A stretch of DNA of 64,000 nucleotides from Hasllibacter sp. MH4015 (GCF_020177575.1 NZ_JAHTBK010000001.1:2167875-2231874); one strand, 5' to 3'. Counted from the first letter of the stretch, positions 37,766 to 47,003 are shown. A program made the numbers and translations. The notes: generated by a model from the letters alone, not told the origin.

Positions 37766-38188
37766 CTAGAACCCGCAGCCGGTGGCGGCCAACCGGTCCA
37801 GCGCGGCGGCGGAGCCCGCAAGTGGAATACTGTCCAGCGCCCCGCGCCGGTAAAGGCCGATATCCAGCACCGATCCCGCCCGAAGTTGCGCGATGAAATC
37901 CTGCGCGCGCGCGATCGTATCCATGTCCAGAAGGCAGGTCGCGCCGGTGCATTGGCCGAAATAGAGGTCCTCTGGATTGTCGTCGATGCGCAGCACGAAA
38001 ATCTCCTCCGCCGCGCCCGGATCGTGGCCCGCGATGACGAAGCCCGGCAGGCCGCCATTGCCGCATTCCACGACCAGCGAAACCCGGGCGCCCGGCCCTT
38101 GTGCCTGCCCTTGCGTGGTGAAGGTCCAATCAGCCCAGGCGGGGCCGGAAAACGCGAGCAATATCAGCGTGGTGAGAAGTCGATACAT
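37766..38188 (-). CDS. Small secreted protein of unknown function
   Basis: A 140-residue protein with a clear signal peptide (MYRLLTTLILLAFSGPAWA). The mature part has cysteines in VECGNG, GQCTGATC and a terminal GCGF, so one or two disulfides are likely in the periplasm. The layout resembles invasion-associated locus B type proteins of alphaproteobacteria, but the match is not strong enough to name. It is convergent with pyrG and divergent from the outer-membrane protein gene. Confidence 0.7.
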   Translation of the reverse strand: MYRLLTTLILLAFSGPAWADWTFTTQGQAQGPGARVSLVVECGNGGLPGFVIAGHDPGAAEEIFVLRIDDNPEDLYFGQCTGATCLLDMDTIARAQDFIAQLRAGSVLDIGLYRRGALDSIPLAGSAAALDRLAATGCGF

Positions 38189-38357
38189 GGCAATCTCCGA
38201 TCAAAATCCTGTGAAACGAATGGTGGCATTAACCGGATCGTGACGTATTTGACGCAATCTGGTCAAACGGAAGTCTCTGCCACCTTCCAACGCTCGGCGC
38301 GACGGGGTATACGGGAATCAACGCGGGGCTTTTCCGCGATGTTCGAAGGATAACGCC

Positions 38358-38951
38358 ATGCGCCTTGCCATCTCCTCTCTCGCAATCGCCGCCGCGCTCG
38401 CCACCACCGGCGCGCAGGCTCAGGATGCCGGTCAATGGTCGGGCTTCTACGCTGGTTTCGCCACGAACATCATCTCGCCGGAATTCGACAACACCGCCGC
38501 CGCCCTGCCCTTGCAGGAAGGCACCGGCTTTGGCGTGTATGGCGGCTACAACTACGCGCTTGGCGACAATTTCGTGGTCGGGGCGGAGGTCGGGTTTTCC
38601 GGCCCCGTCAGTTTCCAGACCTCGCTCGGCAATCCTGATTTCGAATTCGATAACGTGATCAATGCGCGGGTGCGCGGCGGCTACGCGATCGGCAGCGCGC
38701 TGGTCTATGGCTCGCTCGGCTACCAGACGGTGAATTACGGCACGACCGCCGGATATTCGTCTGCCGATGGCTCCGCCTCGGGCCTGGTTTACGGGATCGG
38801 GGTCGAGATGCTGCTGACGGACACGGTTTCGGTGCGGCTCGATTACACGTCGACCCATATGAACCCCGACGACACTTCCACGCTCAGCTCCGGCGCCGGA
38901 TCGCAGATCGACGCGAACGCGGTCGGCCTGGGTGTTGCGCTTCACTTCTGA
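38358..38951 (+). CDS. Outer-membrane beta-barrel protein (OmpW/Omp25-like porin family)
   Basis: A 197-residue protein with signal peptide (MRLAISSLAIAAALATTGAQA) and an eight-stranded barrel pattern of alternating aromatic/Gly strands (WSGFYAGF, GFGVYGGYNYAL, ARVRGGYAIGSALVYGSLGYQ, SVRLDYTS). It ends in phenylalanine (GVALHF), the signal for outer-membrane insertion. The ribosome site AAGGA precedes the ATG. A strong terminator follows at 38976. Substrate or role unknown. Confidence 0.85.
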   Translation: MRLAISSLAIAAALATTGAQAQDAGQWSGFYAGFATNIISPEFDNTAAALPLQEGTGFGVYGGYNYALGDNFVVGAEVGFSGPVSFQTSLGNPDFEFDNVINARVRGGYAIGSALVYGSLGYQTVNYGTTAGYSSADGSASGLVYGIGVEMLLTDTVSVRLDYTSTHMNPDDTSTLSSGAGSQIDANAVGLGVALHF

Positions 38952-38975
38952 TCCGACCGGGATCACCGGATAACG

Positions 38976-39004
38976 AACGGCGCCTTAACAGGGCGCCGTT
39001 TTTC
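38976..39004 (+). terminator. Rho-independent terminator
   Basis: Perfect 9-bp stem AACGGCGCC / GGCGCCGTT (38976-38984, 38992-39000), 7-base loop, followed by TTTC. It closes the outer-membrane protein gene and faces the end of the convergent aminotransferase gene. Confidence 0.9.
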
Positions 39005-39024
39005 GTTGCGGGGCGTGCTGCCGG

Positions 39025-40224
39025 TCAGGCCGCGTTCAGCGCCAGAACCTCGTCGCGGATGATCTCGGCGATGAGCGCGGCATCATCGGTCGAGAAGGTC
39101 AGCGGCAACCGCATGTCCAGAAGGCCCGCGAGGATGTGATCCGTTTTCGGTAAGCTCTGGGCGGGCGCGTATCGCCAGCTGTCATAGCGGGAGGTAAAGC
39201 CCACAGGCTCCGCCGCGCCGAACCATTTCAATTCCACCCCTCGCGCGGCGCAGCCCTTCACGACGCCCGTAACCTCTTCTGCCGTGGCGCGGGGCAACCG
39301 CAGCTGGATGGAGGAGCCGACGATGTCTTCCTGCGGCGGGCGCTCGATCACCTGAAGGCCGGGCGTGTTGCGCAGACCCTCCTCCACCGTCCGGTAGAGC
39401 GCGTTCCACCGCGCGATCTGCGCGGGCAGGTCGGCAAGCTGCGGACGCAGGATAGCGGCGCGCAGATTGTCCAGCCGGCCCGACACGTTCGGCGTGACGT
39501 ACTTGACCTTTTCGAACGTTTCCAAAGGGGGTGAGGCGGTGTGACGCCCAAATAACATGTAAGAACCCGACAGCATGACGGCTTTTGCCATCAGCTCCGC
39601 ATCGTCGGAGACAAGCAAGCCGCCCTCCCCCGAATTAAGGTGTTTGTAGGTCTGGGTGGAGTAGCAGCCGACGATCCCGTGCCGCCCGGACGGCACGCCG
39701 TTCCAAGCGCCACCCATGGTGTGCGCGCAATCCTCGATCACCGCGACGCCGCCGGCATCGCAGATCTCCATCAGGCGGTCCATGTCGCACAGATGCCCGC
39801 GCATGTGGCTGAGCAGCAGCGTCTTCGACCCGGTCGCCGCAATCTTCGCTGCCAGATCGTCGAGGTCGATGGTCAGGCTTTCGGTCACTTCGACAAAGAC
39901 CGGCTCCGCGTTTACCGCGGCGATGGCCCCCGGCACCGGCGCGAGCGTGAAGCCGTTGGTCAATACGCGGTCGCCCGGCCCCACGCCCAGGGCCCGCAAG
40001 GCCGAGCCCATCGCGTAGCCGCCCGAAGCCACGGCGAGGCAATATTTCGCCCCGGTGAAGGCCGCGAATTCCTGTTCCAGCGCCGCGACCTCTCCATCCT
40101 CGCCGGGGGCGGTGTTGTAGCGGTGCAACCGGCCAGAGCGCATGACGGCGATCGCCGCGTCGATCGCCGCCTCCGGGATCGGCTCTTGCTGGGTGAAATT
40201 GCCGGTGAAGATACGCTTGTCCAT
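39025..40224 (-). CDS. DegT/DnrJ/EryC1/StrS family aminotransferase
   Basis: PLP enzyme of the sugar-aminotransferase family, 399 residues. The PLP aldimine lysine is K194 in STQTYKHLNSGEGG and the pyridine-contact aspartate is D165 in VIEDCAHTMGG. GRLHRYN near residue 31 replaces the usual G-x-x-x-x-G entry motif. No nucleotide-sugar dehydratase, glycosyltransferase or polysaccharide gene is next to it, so its substrate is open; some members of the family work on other keto compounds. A single-gene unit convergent with the porin gene. Confidence 0.85.
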   Translation of the reverse strand: MDKRIFTGNFTQQEPIPEAAIDAAIAVMRSGRLHRYNTAPGEDGEVAALEQEFAAFTGAKYCLAVASGGYAMGSALRALGVGPGDRVLTNGFTLAPVPGAIAAVNAEPVFVEVTESLTIDLDDLAAKIAATGSKTLLLSHMRGHLCDMDRLMEICDAGGVAVIEDCAHTMGGAWNGVPSGRHGIVGCYSTQTYKHLNSGEGGLLVSDDAELMAKAVMLSGSYMLFGRHTASPPLETFEKVKYVTPNVSGRLDNLRAAILRPQLADLPAQIARWNALYRTVEEGLRNTPGLQVIERPPQEDIVGSSIQLRLPRATAEEVTGVVKGCAARGVELKWFGAAEPVGFTSRYDSWRYAPAQSLPKTDHILAGLLDMRLPLTFSTDDAALIAEIIRDEVLALNAA

Positions 40225-40280
40225 GGCGCGAAGATCGTGCGGGCGGGAGGGATCGTCAATGGGGCGGTTCGACCGGGCGC

Positions 40281-40946
40281 TCAGGGCAACAGGCGGTCCA
40301 GCACCGCGTCCAGCTCATCGTAGTGATCCAACAGCGCCTCGGGCTCAAGCTCCGCCACGGCCCGCCCGTTGGGTCCGAACGTGACAAGCACGCACGGAAC
40401 GCCCAGGGCGGCGGCGGTTTTGCGATCCGTGATCGTGTCGCCGATCAGCACGGCGCGATCCGACGCGCCGCCCAGACGCGCGATCGTCTCGGCCAGGGGT
40501 GCGGGGTCGGGTTTGCGGGTCGGCAAGGTATCGGCCCCGATGAGCACGGGAAAGCGGTCGGTCAGGCCCAGGCGGGCGATCAGGGTGACGGCCAGACCTT
40601 CGGGTTTGTTGGTGCAAATGCCTGTGGCGTGGCCCTGCGCGCGCAGCCGGTCGATTGCGGCCAACGTGCCGGGGTAGAGCGTGGTATGGGTGTCGATTTC
40701 CGCTCCGTAGGCGTCCAGAAGCGGTTGATAGCCCGTATCGGCCAGCCCTTCCGCATCGGCGATCCCAAGACGCTCCGCCGCCAAGCGCAGCATCGCGCGC
40801 CCGCCCGCAAACGCGGTGGCGTCGTCCGAGCCCATCACCAGTTGCGGCGCATGGCCCAGTTGCACGAGCGCGGCATTGGCCGCCGCGATCAGATCACCCG
40901 CCGTGTCCGCCAAGGTCCCGTCGAGGTCGAAGACAATCGTGCGCAA
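40281..40946 (-). CDS. gph: Phosphoglycolate phosphatase
   Basis: HAD-superfamily hydrolase that removes 2-phosphoglycolate. Starting at TTG 40946 the protein begins MRTIVFDLDGTLADT, exactly the family N-terminus, with nucleophile D7 and acid D9; AAAGGA lies 6 bases upstream of this TTG. An ATG at 40976 adds ten residues but lacks a ribosome site. Motif II threonine is in ICTNKPEG and motif III/IV residues in RKPDPAPL and LIGDTITD. 221 residues. It is divergent from glmU. Confidence 0.9.
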   Translation of the reverse strand: MRTIVFDLDGTLADTAGDLIAAANAALVQLGHAPQLVMGSDDATAFAGGRAMLRLAAERLGIADAEGLADTGYQPLLDAYGAEIDTHTTLYPGTLAAIDRLRAQGHATGICTNKPEGLAVTLIARLGLTDRFPVLIGADTLPTRKPDPAPLAETIARLGGASDRAVLIGDTITDRKTAAALGVPCVLVTFGPNGRAVAELEPEALLDHYDELDAVLDRLLP

Positions 40947-41072
40947 ATGGTGTCCTTTCGGCAGTAAATCGCCCATAGCGTTACAACATGTCGGGCAAAG
41001 TGACCGGCGCGGGGGTTTGCCCGTGCCGTTTTGCTTGGTTAATAGGCGGCAAACGTGAAGGAAAGACGTTTC

Positions 41073-42440
41073 ATGCAGGCACCTAAAGATCGTCCCCTTG
41101 CGCTGATCGTGCTGGCCGCCGGGGCGGGGACGCGAATGAATTCCGATCTGCCCAAGCCGCTGCATCTGCTGGGGCAAGCGCCGCTTCTGGCCCATACGCT
41201 CGCCGCCGGGGCCGCGCTGGAGCCTGCGCGCGTCATCGTCGTGACCGGCCATGGCGCGGATGCGGTGGAGGCCGCGTTGGACGGGCTGATGCCCGAGGCG
41301 GTCGCAATCAGGCAGGACCCGCAGGAGGGTACGGGCCACGCGGTGTTGCAGGCCGCCGATGCGCTGGACGGGTTCGACGGCGACGCGATGGTGCTTTACG
41401 CGGATTCTCCGTTCTTCCGGCCCGAGACGCTGGCGCAGATGCGCGCCGCGCGCGGCCAGCATGACGTGATTATGCTCGGGTTTGAACCGGAAGATCCGGG
41501 CCGCTACGGCCGGTTGGTGATGGAGGGCGATGCGCTGAAGCGGATCGTGGAGTTCAAGGACGCGACGGCGACGGAACGTGCGATCGGCCTGTGCAATTCC
41601 GGCGTGCTCTGCGCCGATGCCGGAACGCTGATGGGCCTTCTGCGCAAGGTCACGAACGACAATGCGGCGGGCGAATATTACCTGACCGACGTGCCGGAAC
41701 TGGCCAATGCCGACGGGCTGAGCGCCAGCGTCGTGATCTGTGACGAGGCGGAGACGCTTGGCATCAACTCACGCGCCGAACTGGCCGCGGCGGAGCGGCG
41801 GTTCCAGGATATCCGCCGGGGCGAGATGATGGAGGCGGGCGTCACCATGCAGGCGCCCGAGACGGTGCATTTCACCCTCGACACCCATATCGGGCGCGAC
41901 GCGGTGGTGGAGCCCTACGTGGTCTTCGGCCCGGACGTCACGGTGGAATCCGGCGCGCAGATCCGCGCGTTCAGCCATCTGGAAGGCTGCCACGTGGGTG
42001 CGGGCGCGATGGTCGGGCCCTATGCGCGCATCCGGCCCGGAACGGAATTGGGCAACGATGCCAAGATCGGCAATTTCGTGGAGGTCAAGGCGGCGGAGAT
42101 CGGCGAAGGCGCGAAGGTGAACCACCTGTCCTATGTGGGCGATGCATCGGTGGGCGAACGGGCCAATCTGGGCGCGGGCACCGTGACCTGCAACTACGAC
42201 GGCGTCATGAAACACCGCACGGAGATCGGGGCGGAGGCATTCATCGGCTCGGACACGATGCTGGTGGCCCCGGTCAAGATCGGCGCACAGGCGATGACGG
42301 CCAGCGGATCCGTGGTGACGGAGGACGTGCCGGACGGCGCACTGGCGCTTGGCCGGGCGAAACAGGTGAACAAGCCGGGGCTGGCGGTAAAGCTGCGCGC
42401 CCGGCTCAAGGCGATAAAAGCAGGCAAGACAAAGGGATAG
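41073..42440 (+). CDS. glmU: Bifunctional UDP-N-acetylglucosamine pyrophosphorylase / glucosamine-1-phosphate acetyltransferase
   Basis: Makes UDP-GlcNAc for peptidoglycan and lipopolysaccharide. ATG 41073 with GAAGGA upstream gives 455 residues. The N-terminal uridylyltransferase has VLAAGAGTRMNSDLPKPLH and YADSPFF; the C-terminal left-handed beta-helix acetyltransferase shows hexapeptide repeats from about 245 (HIGRDAVVEPYVVFG onward) with GAGTVTCNYDG. It is followed after four bases by glmS, so the two amino-sugar enzymes form one operon. Confidence 0.97.
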   Translation: MQAPKDRPLALIVLAAGAGTRMNSDLPKPLHLLGQAPLLAHTLAAGAALEPARVIVVTGHGADAVEAALDGLMPEAVAIRQDPQEGTGHAVLQAADALDGFDGDAMVLYADSPFFRPETLAQMRAARGQHDVIMLGFEPEDPGRYGRLVMEGDALKRIVEFKDATATERAIGLCNSGVLCADAGTLMGLLRKVTNDNAAGEYYLTDVPELANADGLSASVVICDEAETLGINSRAELAAAERRFQDIRRGEMMEAGVTMQAPETVHFTLDTHIGRDAVVEPYVVFGPDVTVESGAQIRAFSHLEGCHVGAGAMVGPYARIRPGTELGNDAKIGNFVEVKAAEIGEGAKVNHLSYVGDASVGERANLGAGTVTCNYDGVMKHRTEIGAEAFIGSDTMLVAPVKIGAQAMTASGSVVTEDVPDGALALGRAKQVNKPGLAVKLRARLKAIKAGKTKG

Positions 42441-42444
42441 GCCC

Positions 42445-44253
42445 ATGTGCGGGATTGTTGGGGTTCTGGGCAGGCACGAGGTTGCGCCCATCCTTGTCGA
42501 GGCGCTCAAACGCCTGGAATATCGCGGCTATGACAGTGCCGGGATCGCCACGGTGCAGGATGGCGTGCTGGATCGCAAGCGCGCGGTCGGTAAGCTGGTG
42601 AACCTGTCCGACGCGCTGGTCCATGATCCGCTGGCGGGCAAATCCGGCATCGGCCACACGCGGTGGGCGACCCATGGCGGGCCGACCGTCACCAATGCGC
42701 ATCCCCATCAAGCGGGGCGCGTGGCCGTGGTCCATAACGGGATCATCGAGAATTATCGGGAGCTTCGGGCGCGGCTGGATCACCGGACCTTCGTGACGGA
42801 AACCGATACCGAGACCGTCGCGCAGCTTTGCGAAGATTACCTGGATCAAGGCATGACGCCGCGCGACGCCGCGACGGAAACGCTAAAACACCTCGACGGG
42901 GCCTATGCCCTGGCCTTCCTGTTCGAGGGCGAGGATGACCTGATCGTGGCGGCGCGCAAGGGCTCCCCCCTGGCGATCGGCCACGGTGAGGGGGAGATGT
43001 TCGTGGGCTCCGACGCGATCGCGCTGGGGCCGATGACGAACCTCATCACCTATCTGGAAGAGGGCGATTACGCCTTCGTCACGCGGGATGGCGTGGAGAT
43101 CCGCGATGCCGAGGGACGGTTGGCCAACCGCGAGACACGGACTATCCCCGCCCAATCCACGCAGCTCGACAAGGGCGGCCACAAGCACTTCATGGCCAAG
43201 GAGATCTTCGAGCAGCCCGTGGTCCTGTCGGATTGCCTGGGCCACTACGCCACCGCAGACGGCGTGAGCATCCCGGGGGAGGTTGATTTCGCGCAGGTCG
43301 ACCGCGTCAGCCTCGTGGCCTGCGGCACGGCCTTCTACGCCGCCTCGGTCGCGAAATACTGGTTCGAACAACTCGCCCGGCTGCCCTGCGACGTCGATAT
43401 CGCGTCCGAGTTCCGCTACCGCGAACCGCCCGTGTCCGACAAGAGTGTGGCGCTTTTCGTCAGCCAATCCGGGGAGACGGCCGACACCCTTGCCGCTCTG
43501 CGCTACGTGCAGGAAAAGGCCGCGAAAATCCTGGCCGTGGTGAATGTCCCCGAAAGCTCCATCGCGCGGGAAAGCGACCTGATCCTGCCGATCCAGGCGG
43601 GCGTGGAGGTGGGCGTCGCCTCCACCAAGGCGTTCATGAACCAGCTTGGTGTTCTTGCGAACCTCGCCATCCTCGCCGCGCGCCAACGCGGCACCATCGA
43701 CGCCGCGCGGGAGGCGGAGTTGTTGACCGCCCTGCGCGCCATGCCGGGGCTGATCAACCAGGCGCTGGCGCTCGAAGATCAGGTGGTCAAACACACCGCC
43801 AAGCTGTCGGAGGCGCATTCCGTCCTGTTCCTGGGCCGTGGCCCGATGTTCCCGCTTGCCATGGAGGGGGCGCTGAAGCTCAAGGAAATCAGCTATATCC
43901 ACGCCGAAGGATACGCGAGTGGAGAGCTCAAGCACGGCCCCATCGCGCTGATCGACAAGAGCGTGCCGGTGATCGTGCTGGCCCCCAAGGACGCCCTGTT
44001 CGACAAGACCGTGTCCAACATGCAGGAGGTCATGGCGCGCGACGGGCGGGTCTGGCTTGTCACCGATGCCGATGGCGCGGCGGAGGCGGGCGATGGTACA
44101 TGGGCCACGCTGATCCTGCCCAAGGTGGACCCGATCCTGGCCCCGATGCTCTATGCCGTGCCCGCGCAATTGATCGCCTATCACACGGCGCTTCACAAAG
44201 GGACGGATGTGGATCAGCCCCGCAACCTCGCCAAATCGGTGACGGTGGAATGA
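42445..44253 (+). CDS. glmS: Glutamine-fructose-6-phosphate transaminase (isomerizing)
   Basis: Makes glucosamine 6-phosphate from fructose 6-phosphate and glutamine. The 602 residues begin MCGIVGVLG, so Cys becomes the N-terminal nucleophile after Met removal. The glutaminase domain fills about 2-235 (HTRWATHGG, HNGIIENY); two SIS sugar-isomerase domains follow (CGTAFYAAS, SQSGETADT). It overlaps the next gene by four bases (ATGA). No glmS ribozyme is present, as expected outside Firmicutes. Confidence 0.98.
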   Translation: MCGIVGVLGRHEVAPILVEALKRLEYRGYDSAGIATVQDGVLDRKRAVGKLVNLSDALVHDPLAGKSGIGHTRWATHGGPTVTNAHPHQAGRVAVVHNGIIENYRELRARLDHRTFVTETDTETVAQLCEDYLDQGMTPRDAATETLKHLDGAYALAFLFEGEDDLIVAARKGSPLAIGHGEGEMFVGSDAIALGPMTNLITYLEEGDYAFVTRDGVEIRDAEGRLANRETRTIPAQSTQLDKGGHKHFMAKEIFEQPVVLSDCLGHYATADGVSIPGEVDFAQVDRVSLVACGTAFYAASVAKYWFEQLARLPCDVDIASEFRYREPPVSDKSVALFVSQSGETADTLAALRYVQEKAAKILAVVNVPESSIARESDLILPIQAGVEVGVASTKAFMNQLGVLANLAILAARQRGTIDAAREAELLTALRAMPGLINQALALEDQVVKHTAKLSEAHSVLFLGRGPMFPLAMEGALKLKEISYIHAEGYASGELKHGPIALIDKSVPVIVLAPKDALFDKTVSNMQEVMARDGRVWLVTDADGAAEAGDGTWATLILPKVDPILAPMLYAVPAQLIAYHTALHKGTDVDQPRNLAKSVTVE

Positions 44254-44843
44254 GCCTTGGTCCCGCGGCTCTGACCCTGACAGGCAATCATGTGCGCCTT
44301 GTGCCCCTGCACATGGATCACCGCGATGCGCTGGCCCAGGCGTCGGAGGCGGGGCAATTGCACCGGCTCTGGTACACCACTGTTCCATCGGCAGGCGGGA
44401 TGGCGGCGGAGATCACCCGCAGGCTCGCCTTGCGCGATGCGGGTGCGATGATCCCGTTCACACAAGTGGATGCCAGCGGCACGCCGGTGGGCATGACGAC
44501 CTACATGAATATCGACCACGACCTGCCGCGGGTGGAGATCGGGTCCACCTGGATCGGCCCGACGGCGCAGCGCGGGCCGCTCAATACCGAGGCCAAGCGC
44601 CTGCTTCTGGGCCACGCCTTCGAGGTTTGGGACTGCGAGGCCGTTGAGTTCCGCACCCACCGGCTGAACCTGCAATCGCGGCGCGCGATCGAGCGGCTTG
44701 GTGCGCAGCTGGACGGGATCTTGCGGGCCCATATGCGCATGGCCGACGGATCGCTGCGCGACACTGCGTGCTATTCCGTGATCCGCAGCGAATGGCCGAC
44801 CGTGCGCGCGCATTTGGATTGGCTGATCGAGAAGCCGAGATGA
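44250..44843 (+). CDS. GNAT N-acetyltransferase
   Basis: A 197-residue RimJ-type acetyltransferase. ATG 44250 overlaps the glmS stop. Family features are the N-terminal LTLTGNHVRLVPL, the middle IGSTWIGPTAQRGPLNTEAKRLLLGHAFE acetyl-CoA region and RTHRLNLQSRRAIERLGAQLDGILR near the end. Because the gene is coupled to glmU-glmS, an amino-sugar or peptidoglycan-related target is imaginable, but the sequence looks like the general protein N-terminal group. Also overlaps the next gene (ATGA). Confidence 0.85.
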   Translation: MSLGPAALTLTGNHVRLVPLHMDHRDALAQASEAGQLHRLWYTTVPSAGGMAAEITRRLALRDAGAMIPFTQVDASGTPVGMTTYMNIDHDLPRVEIGSTWIGPTAQRGPLNTEAKRLLLGHAFEVWDCEAVEFRTHRLNLQSRRAIERLGAQLDGILRAHMRMADGSLRDTACYSVIRSEWPTVRAHLDWLIEKPR

Positions 44844-45544
44844 AAGTGGATGAGGCGCTGGAAGCCTTGCGCGAAGGTGCCGATCCGGCCCGCGCGGCGG
44901 AAATGGCGGCCTACCACAAGATCCACCGCCCCTATCTGGGCCTGTCCAACGCCGTGACCGGCGAATTGGCGACCGCTTGGCGGAAGGCGGCGGCGGATCA
45001 GGCGGCCCTGGTCGACCTGGCGCGCGGCCTTTGGGAGAGCGACATTTTCGAGGCGCGGATCGCCGCGGGCAAACTGTTCGTGCAGGCCCGGATGCGCCCC
45101 GATGATCGTCTGGCCTGGGACTGGATCGCATCCGTCGTGCCCGAGTTCGACTCCTGGGCCATTGCCGATGCCGTGGCGCAGGGCGGCCAGAAGCGCGTGG
45201 TGCAGGATCCGGCCCGGCTCGATGTGCTGGAACACTGGGCCGGATCGGACCATTTCTGGACCCGGCGCGCGGCCTTCGTGTTTGCCCTGCCGTTTTGCAA
45301 GGCGCGCCATCCGGGGGAGGTCGAGCAAGCGGCCCGCCTGCGCGTGATGGGATGGGCGGAGGATCTGGCTGGGAACCATGAATGGTTCATCCAGAAAGCC
45401 ATCGCCTGGTGGCTGCGCGACCTGTCGAAGCGGGACGCGGTGACGGTCGCGGGTTGGCTGGAGCGGCACGGCGCACGCCTGAAACCCTTTGCGCGCAAGG
45501 AAGCGGCGCGGCATCTGCCGCAAGATGCATCCCCGGAGGCGTGA
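44840..45544 (+). CDS. DNA alkylation repair protein, AlkD-like HEAT-repeat family
   Basis: A 234-residue all-helical protein related to the AlkC/AlkD DNA glycosylases, which remove alkylated bases using a HEAT-like repeat solenoid. Typical segments are LARGLWESDIFEARIAAGKL, HWAGSDHFWTRRAAFVFALPF and NHEWFIQKAIAWWLRDLSKRD, with tryptophans and the aspartate used in this fold. It is coupled to the acetyltransferase by ATGA overlap, so it rides the glmU operon. Whether it is catalytically active cannot be told here. Confidence 0.88.
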   Translation: MKVDEALEALREGADPARAAEMAAYHKIHRPYLGLSNAVTGELATAWRKAAADQAALVDLARGLWESDIFEARIAAGKLFVQARMRPDDRLAWDWIASVVPEFDSWAIADAVAQGGQKRVVQDPARLDVLEHWAGSDHFWTRRAAFVFALPFCKARHPGEVEQAARLRVMGWAEDLAGNHEWFIQKAIAWWLRDLSKRDAVTVAGWLERHGARLKPFARKEAARHLPQDASPEA

Positions 45545-45700
45545 ATCCACGCTCTCCCGTGCTGGACCAACTGCCAAGGCAGTCGGCCTGCGCTTTGGGC
45601 GTGGCGCGCCGGGCGGGGCAAGCCCCGCGTCGGCGCGGATGGTGCCTTTGGCGGGTGTCGGGGGGAATCGCCGGATGTCGGGCAGGTTGCCCGTTCTGGA

Positions 45701-45735
45701 GCCTCCGGCGGAGGTATTTTTGGAAGCAAAGAAGG
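45701..45735 (+). repeat. Dispersed hairpin repeat, inverted half copy
   Basis: GCCTCCGGCGGAGGTATTTTTGG followed by AAGCAAAGAAGG. CCTCCG/CGGAGG forms a tight stem and TATTTTT follows, so it looks like a functional terminator for the plus-strand operon. Its tail is the reverse complement of the CCTTCTTTGCTTC start of the other copies. Confidence 0.75.
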
Positions 45736-45872
45736 CGAGAGGTCACCCTCCGATCCCGGACCGATGAGCCCGGAGACCGGAGGATGCGCCGTCTTCGCTT
45801 GCGGTCATCGGCTCCTCAGCCTGTACCGCGTAGGCAGGTTGCAGCCCGGTTGGTTAAGATCGCGTAAACGGC

Positions 45873-45932
45873 CCTCTTTGCTTCCGAAATACCTCGGGGG
45901 AGTCGCCCCTGGGCGACGGGGGCAGAGCCCCC
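45873..45932. repeat. Dispersed hairpin repeat, copy 2
   Basis: Starts CCTCTTTGCTTC, continues AAATACCTCGGGGGAGTC, contains a perfect GTCGCCC/GGGCGAC stem (45902-45917), and ends GACGGGGGCAGAGCCCCC. It matches copy 1 at 29156-29211 apart from the internal stem. It lies 38 bases beyond the dehydratase stop. Confidence 0.8.
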
Positions 45933-45969
45933 CGTTCTTCGCCAGGACTCGTCTCCTCGCGGCCCGCTG

Positions 45970-46941
45970 TCACGCCCAGGGAACACCGCCCAGAAGCACG
46001 GTGGAGAGCCATTCCTTGTCGATATTGCCCCCACAGAGGATCACGGCGACCTTCTTGCCCACCATCGCCGCGCGCTCCTGCATCAGGCCCGCCAGGGGCG
46101 CGGCGCCTGCGCCTTCGGCGAGGTTGTGGGTGGCGTGGTAATAGGTGCGGATCGCCTCGGCCACTTCGGCGTCGGAGACGGCGATGATCCGCTCCACGCC
46201 CTTGGAGTAGATATCATAGGCTGCCTGCACCGGGACGCGCACGGCCATGCCGTCGGCGAAGGTCTTGGCGCTGTCGGTTTCCACGAGGTGCCCAGCCTCA
46301 ACCGACAGTTTCGCGGTTTGCGCGGCGTCGCTGACGACGCCCACGATCTTCGTCTTCAGCCCCAGCGCGTCGCGGGCGAGGATCGTGCCGCAGATGCCGG
46401 AGCCGCAGCCGATGGGGACATAGACCGTGTCGAGGTCGGGGACGTTGGAAAACAGCTCCCACGCATAGGTCGCGACGCCGCGCACCAGTTCCTCGTGGAA
46501 GGGAGGCACGATCATCAGGCCCTCTTCTTCGGCGACGCGGAAGGCTTCGGTGCGGGCCTCGTCGAAATCCTCCCCGAATTCGATCAGCTCCGCCCCGAAG
46601 GCGCGCATGGCGGCGTTCTTTTCCACCGAATTGCCGCGGGGGACGTAGACCTTGGCGGTCAGCCCGGCGGCACGGGCGGCGCGGGCCTGGCCCTGCCCGT
46701 GGTTGCCGCGCGTGGCGGTGCAGATGCCCGTCACGTCGGGATGGGTGCGCTTGAGCCAGTCGATGAAGGTGATCGCGCCGCGCAGCTTGAAGGCACCGGT
46801 GGGGGTGTGGTTCTCGTGCTTGACCCAGACCTCGCATCCCGTTTTCTCGGCCAGCAGCGGCCAGGCATATTGCGGCGTCGGTTGCATCTGGGTGTAGACG
46901 ATGCCGGCGGCGGCGCGAAGGTCGGCATGGGTGAAGTGCAT
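45970..46941 (-). CDS. PLP-dependent threonine/serine dehydratase family enzyme
   Basis: Fold-type II PLP enzyme of 323 residues. The aldimine lysine is K52 in TPTGAFKLRGA and the phosphate loop is GCGSGICG in the second half; there is no C-terminal ACT domain, so it is a short, catabolic type rather than IlvA. Members of this group include threonine dehydratases, hydroxyaspartate dehydratases and the ectoine-degradation protein EutB; the exact substrate is open. A palindrome and a CtrA-like box lie upstream. ATG 46941 matches the family start better than longer frames. Confidence 0.8.
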   Translation of the reverse strand: MHFTHADLRAAAGIVYTQMQPTPQYAWPLLAEKTGCEVWVKHENHTPTGAFKLRGAITFIDWLKRTHPDVTGICTATRGNHGQGQARAARAAGLTAKVYVPRGNSVEKNAAMRAFGAELIEFGEDFDEARTEAFRVAEEEGLMIVPPFHEELVRGVATYAWELFSNVPDLDTVYVPIGCGSGICGTILARDALGLKTKIVGVVSDAAQTAKLSVEAGHLVETDSAKTFADGMAVRVPVQAAYDIYSKGVERIIAVSDAEVAEAIRTYYHATHNLAEGAGAAPLAGLMQERAAMVGKKVAVILCGGNIDKEWLSTVLLGGVPWA

Positions 46942-47003
46942 CTGGGCCTCTGACGATTTGGTCCTGTCAGGGTATGGGGGGCCGGAGGGGCGCGCAAGGC
47001 GCG

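Larger units (their letters stand above)
45545..45969. other. 425-base gap with repeats between convergent genes
   Basis: No gene is seen. Between the AlkD-like gene and the dehydratase the gap contains two hairpin repeat elements facing each other (45701-45735 and 45873-45932) separated by unstructured GC-rich sequence. The arrangement suits a two-sided transcription barrier. Confidence 0.7.

Noticed and set aside
42441-42444. glmS ribozyme or riboswitch before glmS
   Set aside because: Only four bases separate glmU and glmS; no space for such an element.
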